From the NCBI GenBank assembly GCA_947174805.1, contig CAMWKH010000009.1, forward strand, positions 25,628 to 89,627: DNA of 64,000 nucleotides, in the 5' to 3' direction. Made by a program: the position numbers and the translations under genes. Below the pieces are notes generated by a model that saw nothing but the letters and a program-made list of their open reading frames with translations, was not told the DNA's origin and did not search any database. Numbering within the stretch: position 1 is the first letter of the stretch; each line of letters opens with the position of its first letter. Origin of the DNA: an uncultured Roseburia sp. Its GTDB lineage: Bacteria > Bacillota > Clostridia > Lachnospirales > Lachnospiraceae. Below, piece by piece: positions 16,508 to 24,938 of the stretch.

Positions 16508-17725
16508 TTATTTTTTTTCAATTTCAGCCATCTTCATAGCCCGCACTTTTAAGGGAAGCCCAAAGAGGGTGATAAATCCTTCCGCATCGTGATGGTCATA
16601 CAAATCCCCTGTGGTAAAGCTTGCCAGGGACTCGCTGTAGAGAGAGTAGGGGGAAGTGGTTCCGGCTTTTATAATATTGCCCTTGTAAAGCTTGAATTTT
16701 ACTTCTCCGGTAACATACTGCTGGGTGGATTCCACAAATGCCTGGACAGCTTCACGGAGGGGCGTAAACCATTTTCCTTCGTAGACAATCTGGGCCATTT
16801 TATTTCCCATGTCTTTTTTCACTTCCATCGTTGCCCGGTCTAACACCAGTTCCTCTAACTGGTCATGGGCCTCCATGAGAATGGTTCCTCCGGGAGTCTC
16901 GTAAACGCCCCGGGATTTCATTCCAACCACACGGTTTTCCACGATATCCACGATGCCGATGCCGTGTTTGCCCCCAAGGGTATTTAACTCCCGGATGATA
17001 TCGGAGACTTTCATTTTCTTGCCGTTTACGGAAGTGGGAACGCCTTTTTCAAAGGTCATGGTGACATATTCTCCCTCATCCGGAGCCTTTTCCGGGGAAA
17101 CCCCAAGGACTAAGAGGTGGTCATAATTTGGCTCACATGCCGGGTCTTCAAGCTCTAAGCCCTCGTGGCTGATATGCCATAAGTTCCGGTCACGGCTGTA
17201 GCTGTTGTCCGCAGAGAAGGGAAGGTGGATGCCGTGAGCCTCGCAGTATGCAATTTCGGATTCCCTGGAATCCATGGTCCATTTGTCGTCACGCCATGCA
17301 GCGATAATCTTTAAATCGGGAGCCAGCGCTTTTATGCCGAGCTCAAAGCGGATTTGGTCATTTCCCTTTCCGGTGGCTCCGTGGCAGATTGCGGTAGCAC
17401 CTTCTTTTCTTGCAACTTCTACCAGTCTCTTTGCAATGCCGGGACGTGCCATGGAAGTTCCCAGAAGATATTTGTTTTCATATACGGCGCTGGCCTGCAC
17501 GCAGGGAACAATATAATCGTCGCAGAATTCCTCTGTGATATCCTCGATATATAATTTGCTGGCGCCGGAGAGTTTGGCCCGCTCCTCAAGGCCGTCTAAT
17601 TCCTCGCCCTGTCCGCAGTCGATACAGCAGCAGATAACATCGTAATCGTAATTTTCTTTTAACCAGGGGATAATGGCAGTGGTGTCAAGTCCGCCGGAGT
17701 AAGCTAAAACAACTTTTTCTTTCAT
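16508..17725 (-). CDS. argG: argininosuccinate synthase
   Basis: 405 aa, the usual length. The N-terminal ATP-pyrophosphatase loop AYSGGLDTT and the conserved segments [32 protein letters not shown] and [18 protein letters not shown] identify it. It joins citrulline and aspartate with ATP in the cytoplasm. It is transcribed away from the rest of the arg genes and has its own promoter and ArgR-type box. argH, argF and argR are not in the window. Confidence 0.97.
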   Translation of the reverse strand: MKEKVVLAYSGGLDTTAIIPWLKENYDYDVICCCIDCGQGEELDGLEERAKLSGASKLYIEDITEEFCDDYIVPCVQASAVYENKYLLGTSMARPGIAKRLVEVARKEGATAICHGATGKGNDQIRFELGIKALAPDLKIIAAWRDDKWTMDSRESEIAYCEAHGIHLPFSADNSYSRDRNLWHISHEGLELEDPACEPNYDHLLVLGVSPEKAPDEGEYVTMTFEKGVPTSVNGKKMKVSDIIRELNTLGGKHGIGIVDIVENRVVGMKSRGVYETPGGTILMEAHDQLEELVLDRATMEVKKDMGNKMAQIVYEGKWFTPLREAVQAFVESTQQYVTGEVKFKLYKGNIIKAGTTSPYSLYSESLASFTTGDLYDHHDAEGFITLFGLPLKVRAMKMAEIEKK

Positions 17726-17780
17726 AGTAATTGCTTCCTTTCTTTCTGGGTATTATGTAGTGTTCCAAAAGAGAACATCT

Positions 17781-17794
17781 CGTATAAAAATTCA
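17781..17794 (-). promoter_or_regulatory. ArgR/AhrC-type ARG box at argG
   Basis: On the minus strand TGAATTTTTATACG matches the ARG-box pattern TGAATWWWWATTCA at 12 of 14 positions and lies just downstream of the argG -10 box, where a repressor would block initiation. Confidence 0.55.
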
Positions 17795-17803
17795 CACAAA
17801 CAT

Positions 17804-17832
17804 AATATACAACAACTAAAATAAAAACACAA
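17804..17832 (-). promoter_or_regulatory. argG promoter
   Basis: On the minus strand TTGTGT, 17-bp spacer, TATATT. The distance to the argG start is about 80 bp, with the ARG-like box between. Confidence 0.5.
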
Positions 17833-17912
17833 CTATAAAAAGGCCAATCCGTAAAAACATGTATTCATTGATTATTTAAAAGGTGATATTTGTGGAATGT
17901 ATGTTTGCTATG

Positions 17913-17921
17913 TGATACAAT
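17913..17921 (+). promoter_or_regulatory. extended -10 promoter of the aldo/keto reductase gene
   Basis: TGA followed by TACAAT, with a weak -35 (TGGAAT) 17 bp upstream. It ends 52 bp before the chosen start. Confidence 0.45.
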
Positions 17922-17973
17922 CAAGAGAATAAAAGCAATGCACGGCACGAGGGCCGGGAATGGAGGACATGGT

Positions 17974-19119
17974 ATGAAATACAGGGAACTGGGAAAAACG
18001 GGATTAATGGTAAGCGAGATTGGTCTTGGCGGTGAATGGCTGGAGCGCCACAACACAGAGGAAGTAAAAGAAGTGATTGAGGTGTGTGAAAAACAGGGCA
18101 TTAATATTTTAGACTGCTGGATGTCCGAGCCAAACGTACGTAGGAATATTGGCTTGGCCTTAAAGGGAAAGCGGGAAAAATGGGTCATCCAGGGGCATAT
18201 CGGTTCCACATGGGAAGGGGGCCAGTATGTGAGAACCCGGGAACTTGCAAAAGTAAAACCGGCATTTGAGGACTTGCTTACGCGGATGCAGACGGATTAT
18301 ATAGATTTAGGCATGATTCATTTTGTGGATACGGAGGAGGAATATAAAAAGGCGGTTGAAGGCGAGTTTATGGAGTATGTGCGAAGTTTGAAAAGAGAGG
18401 GGAAAATCCGCCATATCGGCTTAAGTTCCCACAATCCTGCCATCGCAAAAATGGCGGCCTGCCAGGGAGAAATCGAGATGATACTCTTTAGCATTAACCC
18501 GGCCTTTGATATGCTGCCCCCTGTGACGGATTTGGAGGAATACTTTGCCGAACAGTACAATGAAAATTTAGGAGGAATCGCCCCGGAGAGGGAAGAGTTA
18601 TATAAAATCTGTGAGACAAAGGGCGTGGGAATCACCGTGATGAAGGGATACGCAGGGGGACGGTTATTTCATGCGGAAACATCCCCTTTCCAAAGGGCCC
18701 TGACTCCTGTGCAGTGTATCCATTATGCATTAACCCGTCCTGGGGTGGCTGCTGTGATGGCGGGGTTTGACAATCCACAGCATGTATATGAGGCGGTGGC
18801 CTATGAGACTGCCACGGAGGAGGAAAAGGATTATGCCAGTGTATTGGCCTCGGCGCCAAAACACCCATATTCTATGGGACAGTGCACTTACTGCGGACAC
18901 TGCGCCCCATGTCCTTCAAAGATAGATATTGCCATGGTGAATAAACTCTATGATCTGGCAGCCATGCACAGTGAAATCCCAGGTTCCTTGCGGGAGCATT
19001 ACAGGCAGCTTAAAAAGGATGCATCAGACTGTATCCAGTGTAAGAGCTGCGAGAGCAGATGTCCCTTTCAGGTTTCCATTGCAGAGCGGATGAGGAGGAC
19101 AAAAGAGCTGTTCCAATAA
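17974..19119 (+). CDS. aldo/keto reductase-like protein with two C-terminal 4Fe-4S motifs
   Basis: 381 aa from the ATG at 17974 (GGAGG nine bases before). The N-terminus KYRELGKTGLMVSEIGLGG begins an AKR barrel. The C-terminus carries two ferredoxin-like clusters, CTYCGHCAPCP and CIQCKSCESRCP. This matches the Fe-S aldo/keto reductases common in Clostridia. The barrel is odd. The catalytic Asp is kept (NILDCW, D47), but the tyrosine position is occupied by WMSEP and the lysine strand reads KWVIQGH, so the classical Asp-Tyr-Lys-His tetrad is incomplete; His remains in LGMIHF. An electron-transfer or altered oxidoreductase role is possible. Substrate unknown. Confidence 0.85.
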   Translation: MKYRELGKTGLMVSEIGLGGEWLERHNTEEVKEVIEVCEKQGINILDCWMSEPNVRRNIGLALKGKREKWVIQGHIGSTWEGGQYVRTRELAKVKPAFEDLLTRMQTDYIDLGMIHFVDTEEEYKKAVEGEFMEYVRSLKREGKIRHIGLSSHNPAIAKMAACQGEIEMILFSINPAFDMLPPVTDLEEYFAEQYNENLGGIAPEREELYKICETKGVGITVMKGYAGGRLFHAETSPFQRALTPVQCIHYALTRPGVAAVMAGFDNPQHVYEAVAYETATEEEKDYASVLASAPKHPYSMGQCTYCGHCAPCPSKIDIAMVNKLYDLAAMHSEIPGSLREHYRQLKKDASDCIQCKSCESRCPFQVSIAERMRRTKELFQ

Positions 19120-19129
19120 AAAATTGATG

Positions 19130-19158
19130 TTGCATATTATGTAAAGATAATGTATAAT
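19130..19158 (+). promoter_or_regulatory. argC operon promoter
   Basis: TTGCAT, 17-bp spacer, TATAAT. The pair is flanked by the inverted repeat TTGCATA/TATGCAA (19130-19136 and 19159-19165). It drives argC and probably the downstream arg genes. Confidence 0.75.
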
Positions 19159-19167
19159 TATGCAATC
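19150..19167 (+). promoter_or_regulatory. ArgR/AhrC-type ARG box at argC
   Basis: AATGTATAATTATGCAAT matches the 18-base ARG-box pattern closely (12 of 14 core positions of TGAATAATTATTCA) and overlaps the -10 box. A weaker box-like sequence (TTGCATATTATGTAA) lies one helical-turn pair upstream, so tandem boxes are likely. Confidence 0.6.
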
Positions 19168-19278
19168 AAACAGAAAGAGGGCAGTGAAGGCTCTTTACGA
19201 ACCGGAAAAAATATACTATGATAGAAATAATGTATATCAGAAGATAAGGAAAATAGAAGAAAGAGGAGTGATGATAGT

Positions 19279-20346
19279 ATGATCAAAGCGGGAATTATCG
19301 GGGCTACAGGATATGCAGGGGGAGAGCTGGTGCGCCTTCTTTTGGGACATAAAAATGTGGAAATCAAATGGTATGGTTCTAAAAGTTACATAGACAAAAA
19401 ATATGCAGATGTGTATCAGAACATGTTTCAGATTGTGGAGGACACCTGTCTGGATGACAATATCAGTGAGCTGGCCCGTCAGGTGGATGTGATTTTTACA
19501 GCAACCCCCCAGGGATATTTGGCATCTATTTTGACAGAGGAAATTTTAAGCCAGGCAAAGGTGGTGGACTTAAGTGCGGATTACCGCATCAAAGATGTGA
19601 AAGTATACGAAGAGTGGTATAAGATGGAGCACAAATCCCCCCAGTTTATCGGGGAGGCGGTGTACGGACTCTGTGAAATAAACCGGGAAAAGGTAAAAGG
19701 GGCAAGGCTTGTGGCAAATCCGGGGTGCTACACCACATGTTCTATTTTAACGGCATACCCCCTGGTGAAAGAGGGGCTTATCGACGCAGATTCCATAATC
19801 ATTGACGCGAAATCGGGAACTTCCGGGGCAGGCCGGGGTGCAAAGGTGCCAAACCTGTTCTGTGAGGTAAACGAAAATATGAAAGCCTACGGGGTGGCAG
19901 GCCACAGACATACCCCGGAAATTGAGGAGCAGCTTGGCTACGGGGCGGGCAGGGAAATCAAAGTGAGCTTTACCCCCCATCTTGTCCCCATGAACAGGGG
20001 GATTTTAGCCACAGAGTACGCAAATTTAAATAAGATAAAGAGAGCCGACGGCAGCGAGACCTATCCTTCCTATGAAGAAATTAAAGCTGCCTACGACAAA
20101 TATTATGCCGGTGAGAAATTTGTCCGTGTGCTTGAAAAAGATGTGTGCCCGGAGACAAAATGGGTGGAAGGCAGCAACTATGTGGATGTGAATTTTAAAA
20201 TAGACCAACGGTGCGGCAGAATTATTATGATGGGCGCATTGGATAATCTAGTGAAAGGGGCGGCCGGACAGGCGGTGCAGAATATGAACCTGCTTTTTGG
20301 CCAGAAGGAATCGGAAGGGCTGGAATTAGTCCCCATGTTCCCGTAA
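19279..20346 (+). CDS. argC: N-acetyl-gamma-glutamyl-phosphate reductase
   Basis: 355 aa. The nucleotide-binding start is IKAGIIGATGYAGGELVRLL. The catalytic cysteine lies in NPGCYTTC (about residue 150). The segments SGAGRGAKV and HRHTPEIEEQL are characteristic of the long (type 1) enzyme. It reduces N-acetylglutamyl phosphate to the semialdehyde in arginine synthesis. A GGAGTG site precedes the ATG. First gene of the arg operon. The next arg gene (argJ) is displaced by 6.8 kb. Confidence 0.97.
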   Translation: MIKAGIIGATGYAGGELVRLLLGHKNVEIKWYGSKSYIDKKYADVYQNMFQIVEDTCLDDNISELARQVDVIFTATPQGYLASILTEEILSQAKVVDLSADYRIKDVKVYEEWYKMEHKSPQFIGEAVYGLCEINREKVKGARLVANPGCYTTCSILTAYPLVKEGLIDADSIIIDAKSGTSGAGRGAKVPNLFCEVNENMKAYGVAGHRHTPEIEEQLGYGAGREIKVSFTPHLVPMNRGILATEYANLNKIKRADGSETYPSYEEIKAAYDKYYAGEKFVRVLEKDVCPETKWVEGSNYVDVNFKIDQRCGRIIMMGALDNLVKGAAGQAVQNMNLLFGQKESEGLELVPMFP

Positions 20347-20351
20347 AACAT

Positions 20352-20819
20352 ATGGATAAGAAAAATTATAAGATTCGGAAAATGACAATGGAAGATTATG
20401 ATCTGGTGTACGAACTGTGGATGAGCATCGACGGCTTTGGCATCCGAAGCATCGACGATTCCAGGGAAGGGGTGGAGCGTTTTTTAAAGCGAAACCCTTC
20501 CACCAGCGTGGTGGCGGAGGATAAGGGCAGGGTAGTGGGCGCCATTCTCTGCGGCCACGACGGCAGGCGGGGCTGTTTTTACCATGTGTGCGTCCATAAA
20601 GATTACAGGAAACAGGGAATCGGAAAGGCCATGGCGGTATTTGCCATGAGAGCCCTTAAAGAAGAGGAGATTAACAAAGTAAGCCTGATCGCCTTTACCA
20701 GCAATGAGGTGGGAAACAGGTTTTGGAGGAGCGCCGGGTTTACCTTCCGGGAAGATTTAAATTATTATGACTTTACTTTAAATGAGGGGAATATCACAAA
20801 ATTTAACCACTTAAATTGA
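20352..20819 (+). CDS. GNAT family N-acetyltransferase
   Basis: 155 aa, starting five bases after argC, so surely co-transcribed. Acetyl-CoA motif A is clear: FYHVCVHKDYRKQGIGKAMA (V/HxxxRxxGIG/A), followed by NEVGNRFWRSAGF. It resembles YpeA-type acetyltransferases. The tight link to argC suggests a possible glutamate- or arginine-pathway substrate, but it is not a classical ArgA. That link is inference. It has no own promoter. Confidence 0.85.
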   Translation: MDKKNYKIRKMTMEDYDLVYELWMSIDGFGIRSIDDSREGVERFLKRNPSTSVVAEDKGRVVGAILCGHDGRRGCFYHVCVHKDYRKQGIGKAMAVFAMRALKEEEINKVSLIAFTSNEVGNRFWRSAGFTFREDLNYYDFTLNEGNITKFNHLN

Positions 20820-20837
20820 TTTGGGAAAGGAGATAAA

Positions 20838-20876
20838 ATGATCCTTTGTATTGCTAAAGCTCCATGCAGAGTCTGA
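20838..20876 (+). CDS. putative regulatory leader peptide upstream of the MFS gene
   Basis: A 12-codon frame, MILCIAKAPCRV, has an excellent AAAGGAG ribosome site seven bases before its ATG. Its last codons (Ala-Pro-Cys-Arg-Val-stop) run into a strong hairpin (20860-20891). Short leader peptides of this layout control macrolide, phenicol and other ribosome-drug resistance genes through ribosome stalling. Here it precedes a drug-efflux-like MFS gene by 84 bp. Not known to me as a described leader. Confidence 0.6.
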   Translation: MILCIAKAPCRV

Positions 20877-20891
20877 GGAGACTGCATGGAG
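20860..20891 (+). promoter_or_regulatory. attenuator-like hairpin before the MFS gene
   Basis: CTCCATGCAG pairs with CTGCATGGAG; the inner AGTCT can instead pair with AGACT. The leader-peptide stop codon lies in the loop. The loop sequence CTGAGGA (20873-20879) is also complementary to TCCTCAG (20910-20916), giving a mutually exclusive second structure, as in ribosome-controlled attenuators. Confidence 0.6.
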
Positions 20892-20960
20892 GAACAGCAT
20901 GATGCTTTATCCTCAGGCTTTGCTTCTGTTTTGAATAATACGAAAAAAAGGAGCAAAGAA

Positions 20961-22250
20961 ATGATAAAAATTAAGAAAAATGAATTATTGGAGCTTAAAA
21001 ATTTTTTTATACTCTGGAGCACCCAGAGCATATCCCAGCTTGGCAGCAGCATTACAACTTTTGCATTGGCTTTATGGCTGTATGAAAAGACCGGTTCTTC
21101 TCTAAGCACAGCAGCCCTTACCATATGCTCTTATGCGCCATATGTATTAATGAGCATATTTGCCGGGGCATTGACAGACCGATTGGATAAGAGGAAGACA
21201 ATGCTTGGCTGTGATATGTTTGCGGCAATGTGCACCGTGACTGTGCTTGTTTTATTCCGTACAAATAATTTAATGGTGTGGCATTTATACGTTTTAAATG
21301 TGATTTCAGGATTTATGAATACCCTCCAGCAGCCTGCTTCTGAAGTTGCCATGACCCTTATCATTCCAGAAAAGCACTATCAGAAGACAAGCGGGCTTTG
21401 CTCCGGGTCAAGGGCGCTGATATCCATCTTAAATCCTTTGATTGCCACGGCATTGTACGCATTGACAGGGCTAAACGGGGTGATCGCAGTTGACCTGGGA
21501 AGCTTTGCGGTTGCATTTTTGGCACTCTTGTTTTTTATCCGGATACCGGAAAATAAAAGCGATAAGGGAGAAAGCGTACTTCATCTTGCAAAAGAAGGGC
21601 TTATGTTTTTAAAAAGAAATCCGATGATTTTAACATTGATCCTATTTATGTCAGGGGTGAATCTGGTGGCTTCCGCCTTTGATGCGACACTGCCTGGCTA
21701 TGTGCTTCCCAATCCTAAGGGCGGCTCCTCTGTCCTGGGGATTGTCACATCCTGCGCCGGCGCTGCCATGATGCTTGGCAGCCTGATAGTTTTGGTTCTG
21801 CCCAAACCCAAGGACCGGGTAAGGGTGATTTATCTTACCATGCTGTTTTCCCTGGGCACGGAGAATTTTTTGCTGGCCTTTTCCAGGGAGCCTGTACTAT
21901 GGTGCATCGGCCAGGTGATTGGATGGATTCTTGTGCCTGTCATGAGTGCAAATCTGGATGTGATTTTAAGGACTTCCATTCCCGTAGAGCTGCAGGGGCG
22001 TGTGTATGCATGCCGCAACACCCTTCAATTTTTTACCATTCCCATCGGGTTGTTTTTGGGCGGTTTTATGGTAGACAATATATGCGAACCATTTATGGGA
22101 AAATATGGCGGAATATCCATTTTAAAGACACTTTTTGGCACAGGTAAAGGCTCCGGCGCGGCCCTTATGATGTTTGTGCTTGGCGTAGCCGGATGTGTGA
22201 TTTGCATTGTCACAGGGAGGAAATTAAAGAAGTATCAGTATATCACGTAA
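20961..22250 (+). CDS. MFS drug-efflux-like transporter
   Basis: 429 aa from the ATG at 20961, chosen for the AAGGAG site seven bases before it. A longer in-frame start at 20886 (with GAGGAG) would add 25 hydrophilic residues and overlap the hairpin. Twelve hydrophobic segments are visible. The loop 2-3 motif DRLDKRKTM and the early NFFILWSTQSISQLGSSIT segment place it near the MefA-like MFS exporters (macrolide efflux group). Its leader peptide and hairpin fit induction by a translation inhibitor. The substrate cannot be read from sequence. It lies inside the arg operon. Confidence 0.85.
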   Translation: MIKIKKNELLELKNFFILWSTQSISQLGSSITTFALALWLYEKTGSSLSTAALTICSYAPYVLMSIFAGALTDRLDKRKTMLGCDMFAAMCTVTVLVLFRTNNLMVWHLYVLNVISGFMNTLQQPASEVAMTLIIPEKHYQKTSGLCSGSRALISILNPLIATALYALTGLNGVIAVDLGSFAVAFLALLFFIRIPENKSDKGESVLHLAKEGLMFLKRNPMILTLILFMSGVNLVASAFDATLPGYVLPNPKGGSSVLGIVTSCAGAAMMLGSLIVLVLPKPKDRVRVIYLTMLFSLGTENFLLAFSREPVLWCIGQVIGWILVPVMSANLDVILRTSIPVELQGRVYACRNTLQFFTIPIGLFLGGFMVDNICEPFMGKYGGISILKTLFGTGKGSGAALMMFVLGVAGCVICIVTGRKLKKYQYIT

Positions 22251-22278
22251 TTGGCCCACAGATTTGAGGCGGCCAATT
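22249..22278 (+). terminator. intercistronic hairpin after the MFS gene
   Basis: AATTGGCC, overlapping the MFS stop codon, pairs with GGCCAATT across 14 bases and is followed by a short CTTC tract. It is a weak terminator or an mRNA-stability element. Confidence 0.45.
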
Positions 22279-22312
22279 CTTCGGCTGGCAGGAGAAGAGG
22301 AGGAGAGAGCGA

Positions 22313-23824
22313 ATGAAAAAAAGTACAGTATATGGCTGTCTGGCAGCGGCTATGCTGTCTGTGTTGTTTACGGCAAAAGAATGTCAAGCGGCGGAGTGTG
22401 CAGAGAGCAAGGCAGCAAAATCAGCGGCAGAAGAGAGATATCATGCCATGGGGGATACGGAAAAAATCAGCGCCAGGAAAGCTGGGGAACCGGAGTCGCT
22501 GGATCATCCATATTATGAAACACATGTTTATGTGGCAGTACCTGGGGAATCCCTGGATAAGGTAAGGGAATGTTATTATACAAAGGCATTTGCGGACGCC
22601 CAAGGAAATAATATTACCTCACTGTTGGGAGCTGTGTATGTGGGACAGGAAACGTTAAATGGCGTGGAGGTGGTGCATTACCGCCATACAAGCCATGTGA
22701 GCCATTGCAAGTACGAAGGTATTCCAGGCCAACAAGAAGGATATAAGGATTTTGTGCTGCAGAATGACGCTCATGGGGTGGTAATTGGCGGAGATCTGGG
22801 GTGGAATTTTGAGGATGAGTTTGAAGCTGTGCCTACCGATGATTGGTTTACATACAAAGGAACAGAACCAATTTATATCAGATATGCATTTAAAGTTGCA
22901 AAAACCAACGGTGAAATACAGCCGGATGGCTATACAGTAAAATATGCGGGATGGGTAGGATTAAGAATGGACGGTGCCCCCAATGATAAGTACGAACGCT
23001 TGTGGGCAGTGGATCAGGAAGGGCTCTCCGGGGGTTCTGTCAAGGCCAATTTTAAAAACGGCGGTTATTATAATTGGGATCATTTCCGCAGTGTGGTTGA
23101 TGAAGATGACGGGGAAAGGACTTATGAATGGGCTCGTTTTGACGTGACTTCCGGATATGTAACAGGTATATATGGCATTATGCATCGCCGGAATTGGTCT
23201 ATGAATTCTGTGTGGGGATGGCATGTCGATGGAAACATTGAATTTAAAATAGAATATGCATCTGGTAAAACAGAACGGTTGAGATATTACCTGGATAATG
23301 CTGCTCCGGTGATCAAAAAGAGTTCCACGAAATCCGCCCAGGAAGCGGTTTATGAAGTGGAAGATGAAAATTTGAAAAAAGTAACTGTCGACGGGAAGGC
23401 AAAGAAGCTGAAAACTGGGGCAGAATCACTTTTTATAACTTTAAAAACTGGGACATATGTGATTGAGGCTTGGGACAAGGCAGGGAATGTTACGAAAAAA
23501 GAAGTCAGCATTGGGGGAAACTCTTCCACGAAGCCGTCAAAGACGAGCCTTATTTCAGCAAAGAGCAAAAAGAAAAATAGAATTATTGTAACATGGAAAA
23601 AGAGCAAAAATGCGGATGGTTACCAGCTGCAGTATGCCGTCAAAAAGGATTTTAGCAAAGGCAAGAAAACGATTCTGATTAAAAACGGAAAAACTGTCAG
23701 GTATGAAATAAAGAAATTAAAGTCAAAGAAATCCTATTATATCAGGATACGCTCTTATAAGACTGTAAAGAATACGAAAAAATATAGCGCCTGGAGTGCC
23801 AGAAAAGTGGTAAAAGTAAAATAA
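22313..23824 (+). CDS. secreted protein of unknown function with C-terminal FnIII-like domain
   Basis: 503 aa. A signal peptide (MKKSTVYGCLAAAMLSVLF.. to about residue 26, CQAAE) is followed by a large central region (about 60-330) rich in Trp, Tyr and His (HYRHTSHVSHC, RYAFKV, YYNWDHF, HRRNWSMNSVWGWHVDG), which looks like a beta-rich binding or enzymatic domain that I do not recognise. A short Ig-like piece (about 335-400) precedes a fibronectin type III-like domain (about 410-500; VTWKKSKNADGYQLQYA, YYIRIRSYK) with a strongly basic surface, as in many Lachnospiraceae surface proteins. No sortase motif. GAGGAGG site before the ATG. Function unknown. Confidence 0.7.
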   Translation: MKKSTVYGCLAAAMLSVLFTAKECQAAECAESKAAKSAAEERYHAMGDTEKISARKAGEPESLDHPYYETHVYVAVPGESLDKVRECYYTKAFADAQGNNITSLLGAVYVGQETLNGVEVVHYRHTSHVSHCKYEGIPGQQEGYKDFVLQNDAHGVVIGGDLGWNFEDEFEAVPTDDWFTYKGTEPIYIRYAFKVAKTNGEIQPDGYTVKYAGWVGLRMDGAPNDKYERLWAVDQEGLSGGSVKANFKNGGYYNWDHFRSVVDEDDGERTYEWARFDVTSGYVTGIYGIMHRRNWSMNSVWGWHVDGNIEFKIEYASGKTERLRYYLDNAAPVIKKSSTKSAQEAVYEVEDENLKKVTVDGKAKKLKTGAESLFITLKTGTYVIEAWDKAGNVTKKEVSIGGNSSTKPSKTSLISAKSKKKNRIIVTWKKSKNADGYQLQYAVKKDFSKGKKTILIKNGKTVRYEIKKLKSKKSYYIRIRSYKTVKNTKKYSAWSARKVVKVK

Positions 23825-23964
23825 ATCCTTGTCTGTGATACAGGAGGGGATGGGGGGAACAGGCAAAGCCGTAGTGTTGCATAGAGTATAAAAACTCTTA
23901 TGCTATTATTGTAAGTTTTGTAATGGTATTGGGTGGATAGATAAAAAGAGCTTCCATCCGGTAT

Positions 23965-24072
23965 ATGAAAACAGAGGTTAAAATTTTATATGGGATTCAA
24001 AAACGGGGGGAAGGATATGACGTCTCCAATGCCCACGAGGATTTAAAAAAAAATGCTTCAGCAACTATTTAG
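23965..24072 (+). other. short frame, possible gene remnant, in the 23825-24098 gap
   Basis: A 35-codon frame beginning MKTEVKILYGIQKRGEGYD and ending at a TAG, without a good ribosome site. I do not recognise it. The gap of 274 bp shows no clear promoter; a loose hairpin (GCATAGAG/CTCTTATGC, near 23879-23904) may end the previous transcript. Confidence 0.2.
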
Positions 24073-24098
24073 TCAAATGATGAAGATGGTGTGGCCAG

Positions 24099-24905
24099 GT
24101 GGCTGAAAAAAAACTATCATGGATAGATTTTAGGATAGAGGATATGGATATTTTAGAGAAAGTGACAGAAAATTTTACCATGCGGAGCCGGGAAATTTTA
24201 GGTGACAATCTGGTGGGGATATATCTCCATGGTTCTGCCGCAATGGGTTGCTTTAACGAGAAAAAAAGTGATATTGATTTGTTGACTGTAGTGGACAGGT
24301 CAATTTCCAATGAAGAAAAACGCAAATATATGGATATGGCGGCAGCATTAAATGCAGATGCGCCGGAAAAAGGAATAGAATTCAGCATTGTGAAAAAGGA
24401 GGTATGCAGGCCCTTTCTTTATCCTACCCCTTTTGAATTACATTTTTCTGTGGCACATTTACCATGGTATCAGACAAATCCATGGGATTATATTGAGAAA
24501 ATGAAGGGGACAGACAAAGATCTGGCGGCCCATGTTACCGTAATATGGCACAGGGGGAAGTGCCTTTGGGGAAAAGAGATAAAAGAGGTTTTTGGAGAGG
24601 TCAGCAAAGAATTTTATTTTGACAGTATATGGAATGACATAAAAAATGCGGAAGAAGAAATTACGGCAAATCCCACTTATATTATTCTAAATTTGTGCAG
24701 GGTGCTGGCATATAAAAAAGAGGGAATGATTCTGTCAAAACGGGAAGGGGGAAACTGGGGGATAGAAAATGTCCCTGGGAAGTACCGCAGCTTGATTTTG
24801 CAGGCGCTGGAGGAATATGTAAGGGACAGAAAAGGGAAGTGGGAGGAGAATTGCGCCCGGGAATATGCAGCATATATAATAGGGCAGATAAGGAATGACA
24901 CGTGA
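24099..24905 (+). CDS. AadA-like aminoglycoside nucleotidyltransferase (DUF4111 type)
   Basis: 268 aa from a GTG (24099); stops exist upstream, and the ribosome site is poor, so the start is uncertain. The nucleotidyltransferase motif GIYLHGSAAMG...SDIDLL (G45, S46, D58, D60) and the C-terminal helical domain (YIILNLCRVLAYKKEGMI, then ENVPGKYRSLILQALEEY) follow the layout of ANT(3'')/ANT(9) adenylyltransferases that inactivate streptomycin and spectinomycin. It lacks the exact AadA consensus, so activity on a drug is not certain. It sits beside a remnant of a 6-adenylyltransferase and an efflux gene. Confidence 0.78.
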   Translation: MAEKKLSWIDFRIEDMDILEKVTENFTMRSREILGDNLVGIYLHGSAAMGCFNEKKSDIDLLTVVDRSISNEEKRKYMDMAAALNADAPEKGIEFSIVKKEVCRPFLYPTPFELHFSVAHLPWYQTNPWDYIEKMKGTDKDLAAHVTVIWHRGKCLWGKEIKEVFGEVSKEFYFDSIWNDIKNAEEEITANPTYIILNLCRVLAYKKEGMILSKREGGNWGIENVPGKYRSLILQALEEYVRDRKGKWEENCAREYAAYIIGQIRNDT

Positions 24906-24938
24906 AAATATTGTACACAGTCCGGAGAGGAAGACACA

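Noticed and set aside
20886..20960. N-terminal extension of the MFS protein from the ATG at 20886
   Set aside because: The added 25 residues are hydrophilic and unlike MFS starts, and the ATG lies in a hairpin stem. The AAGGAG at 20948-20953 fits the ATG at 20961 better. Kept as an alternative only.
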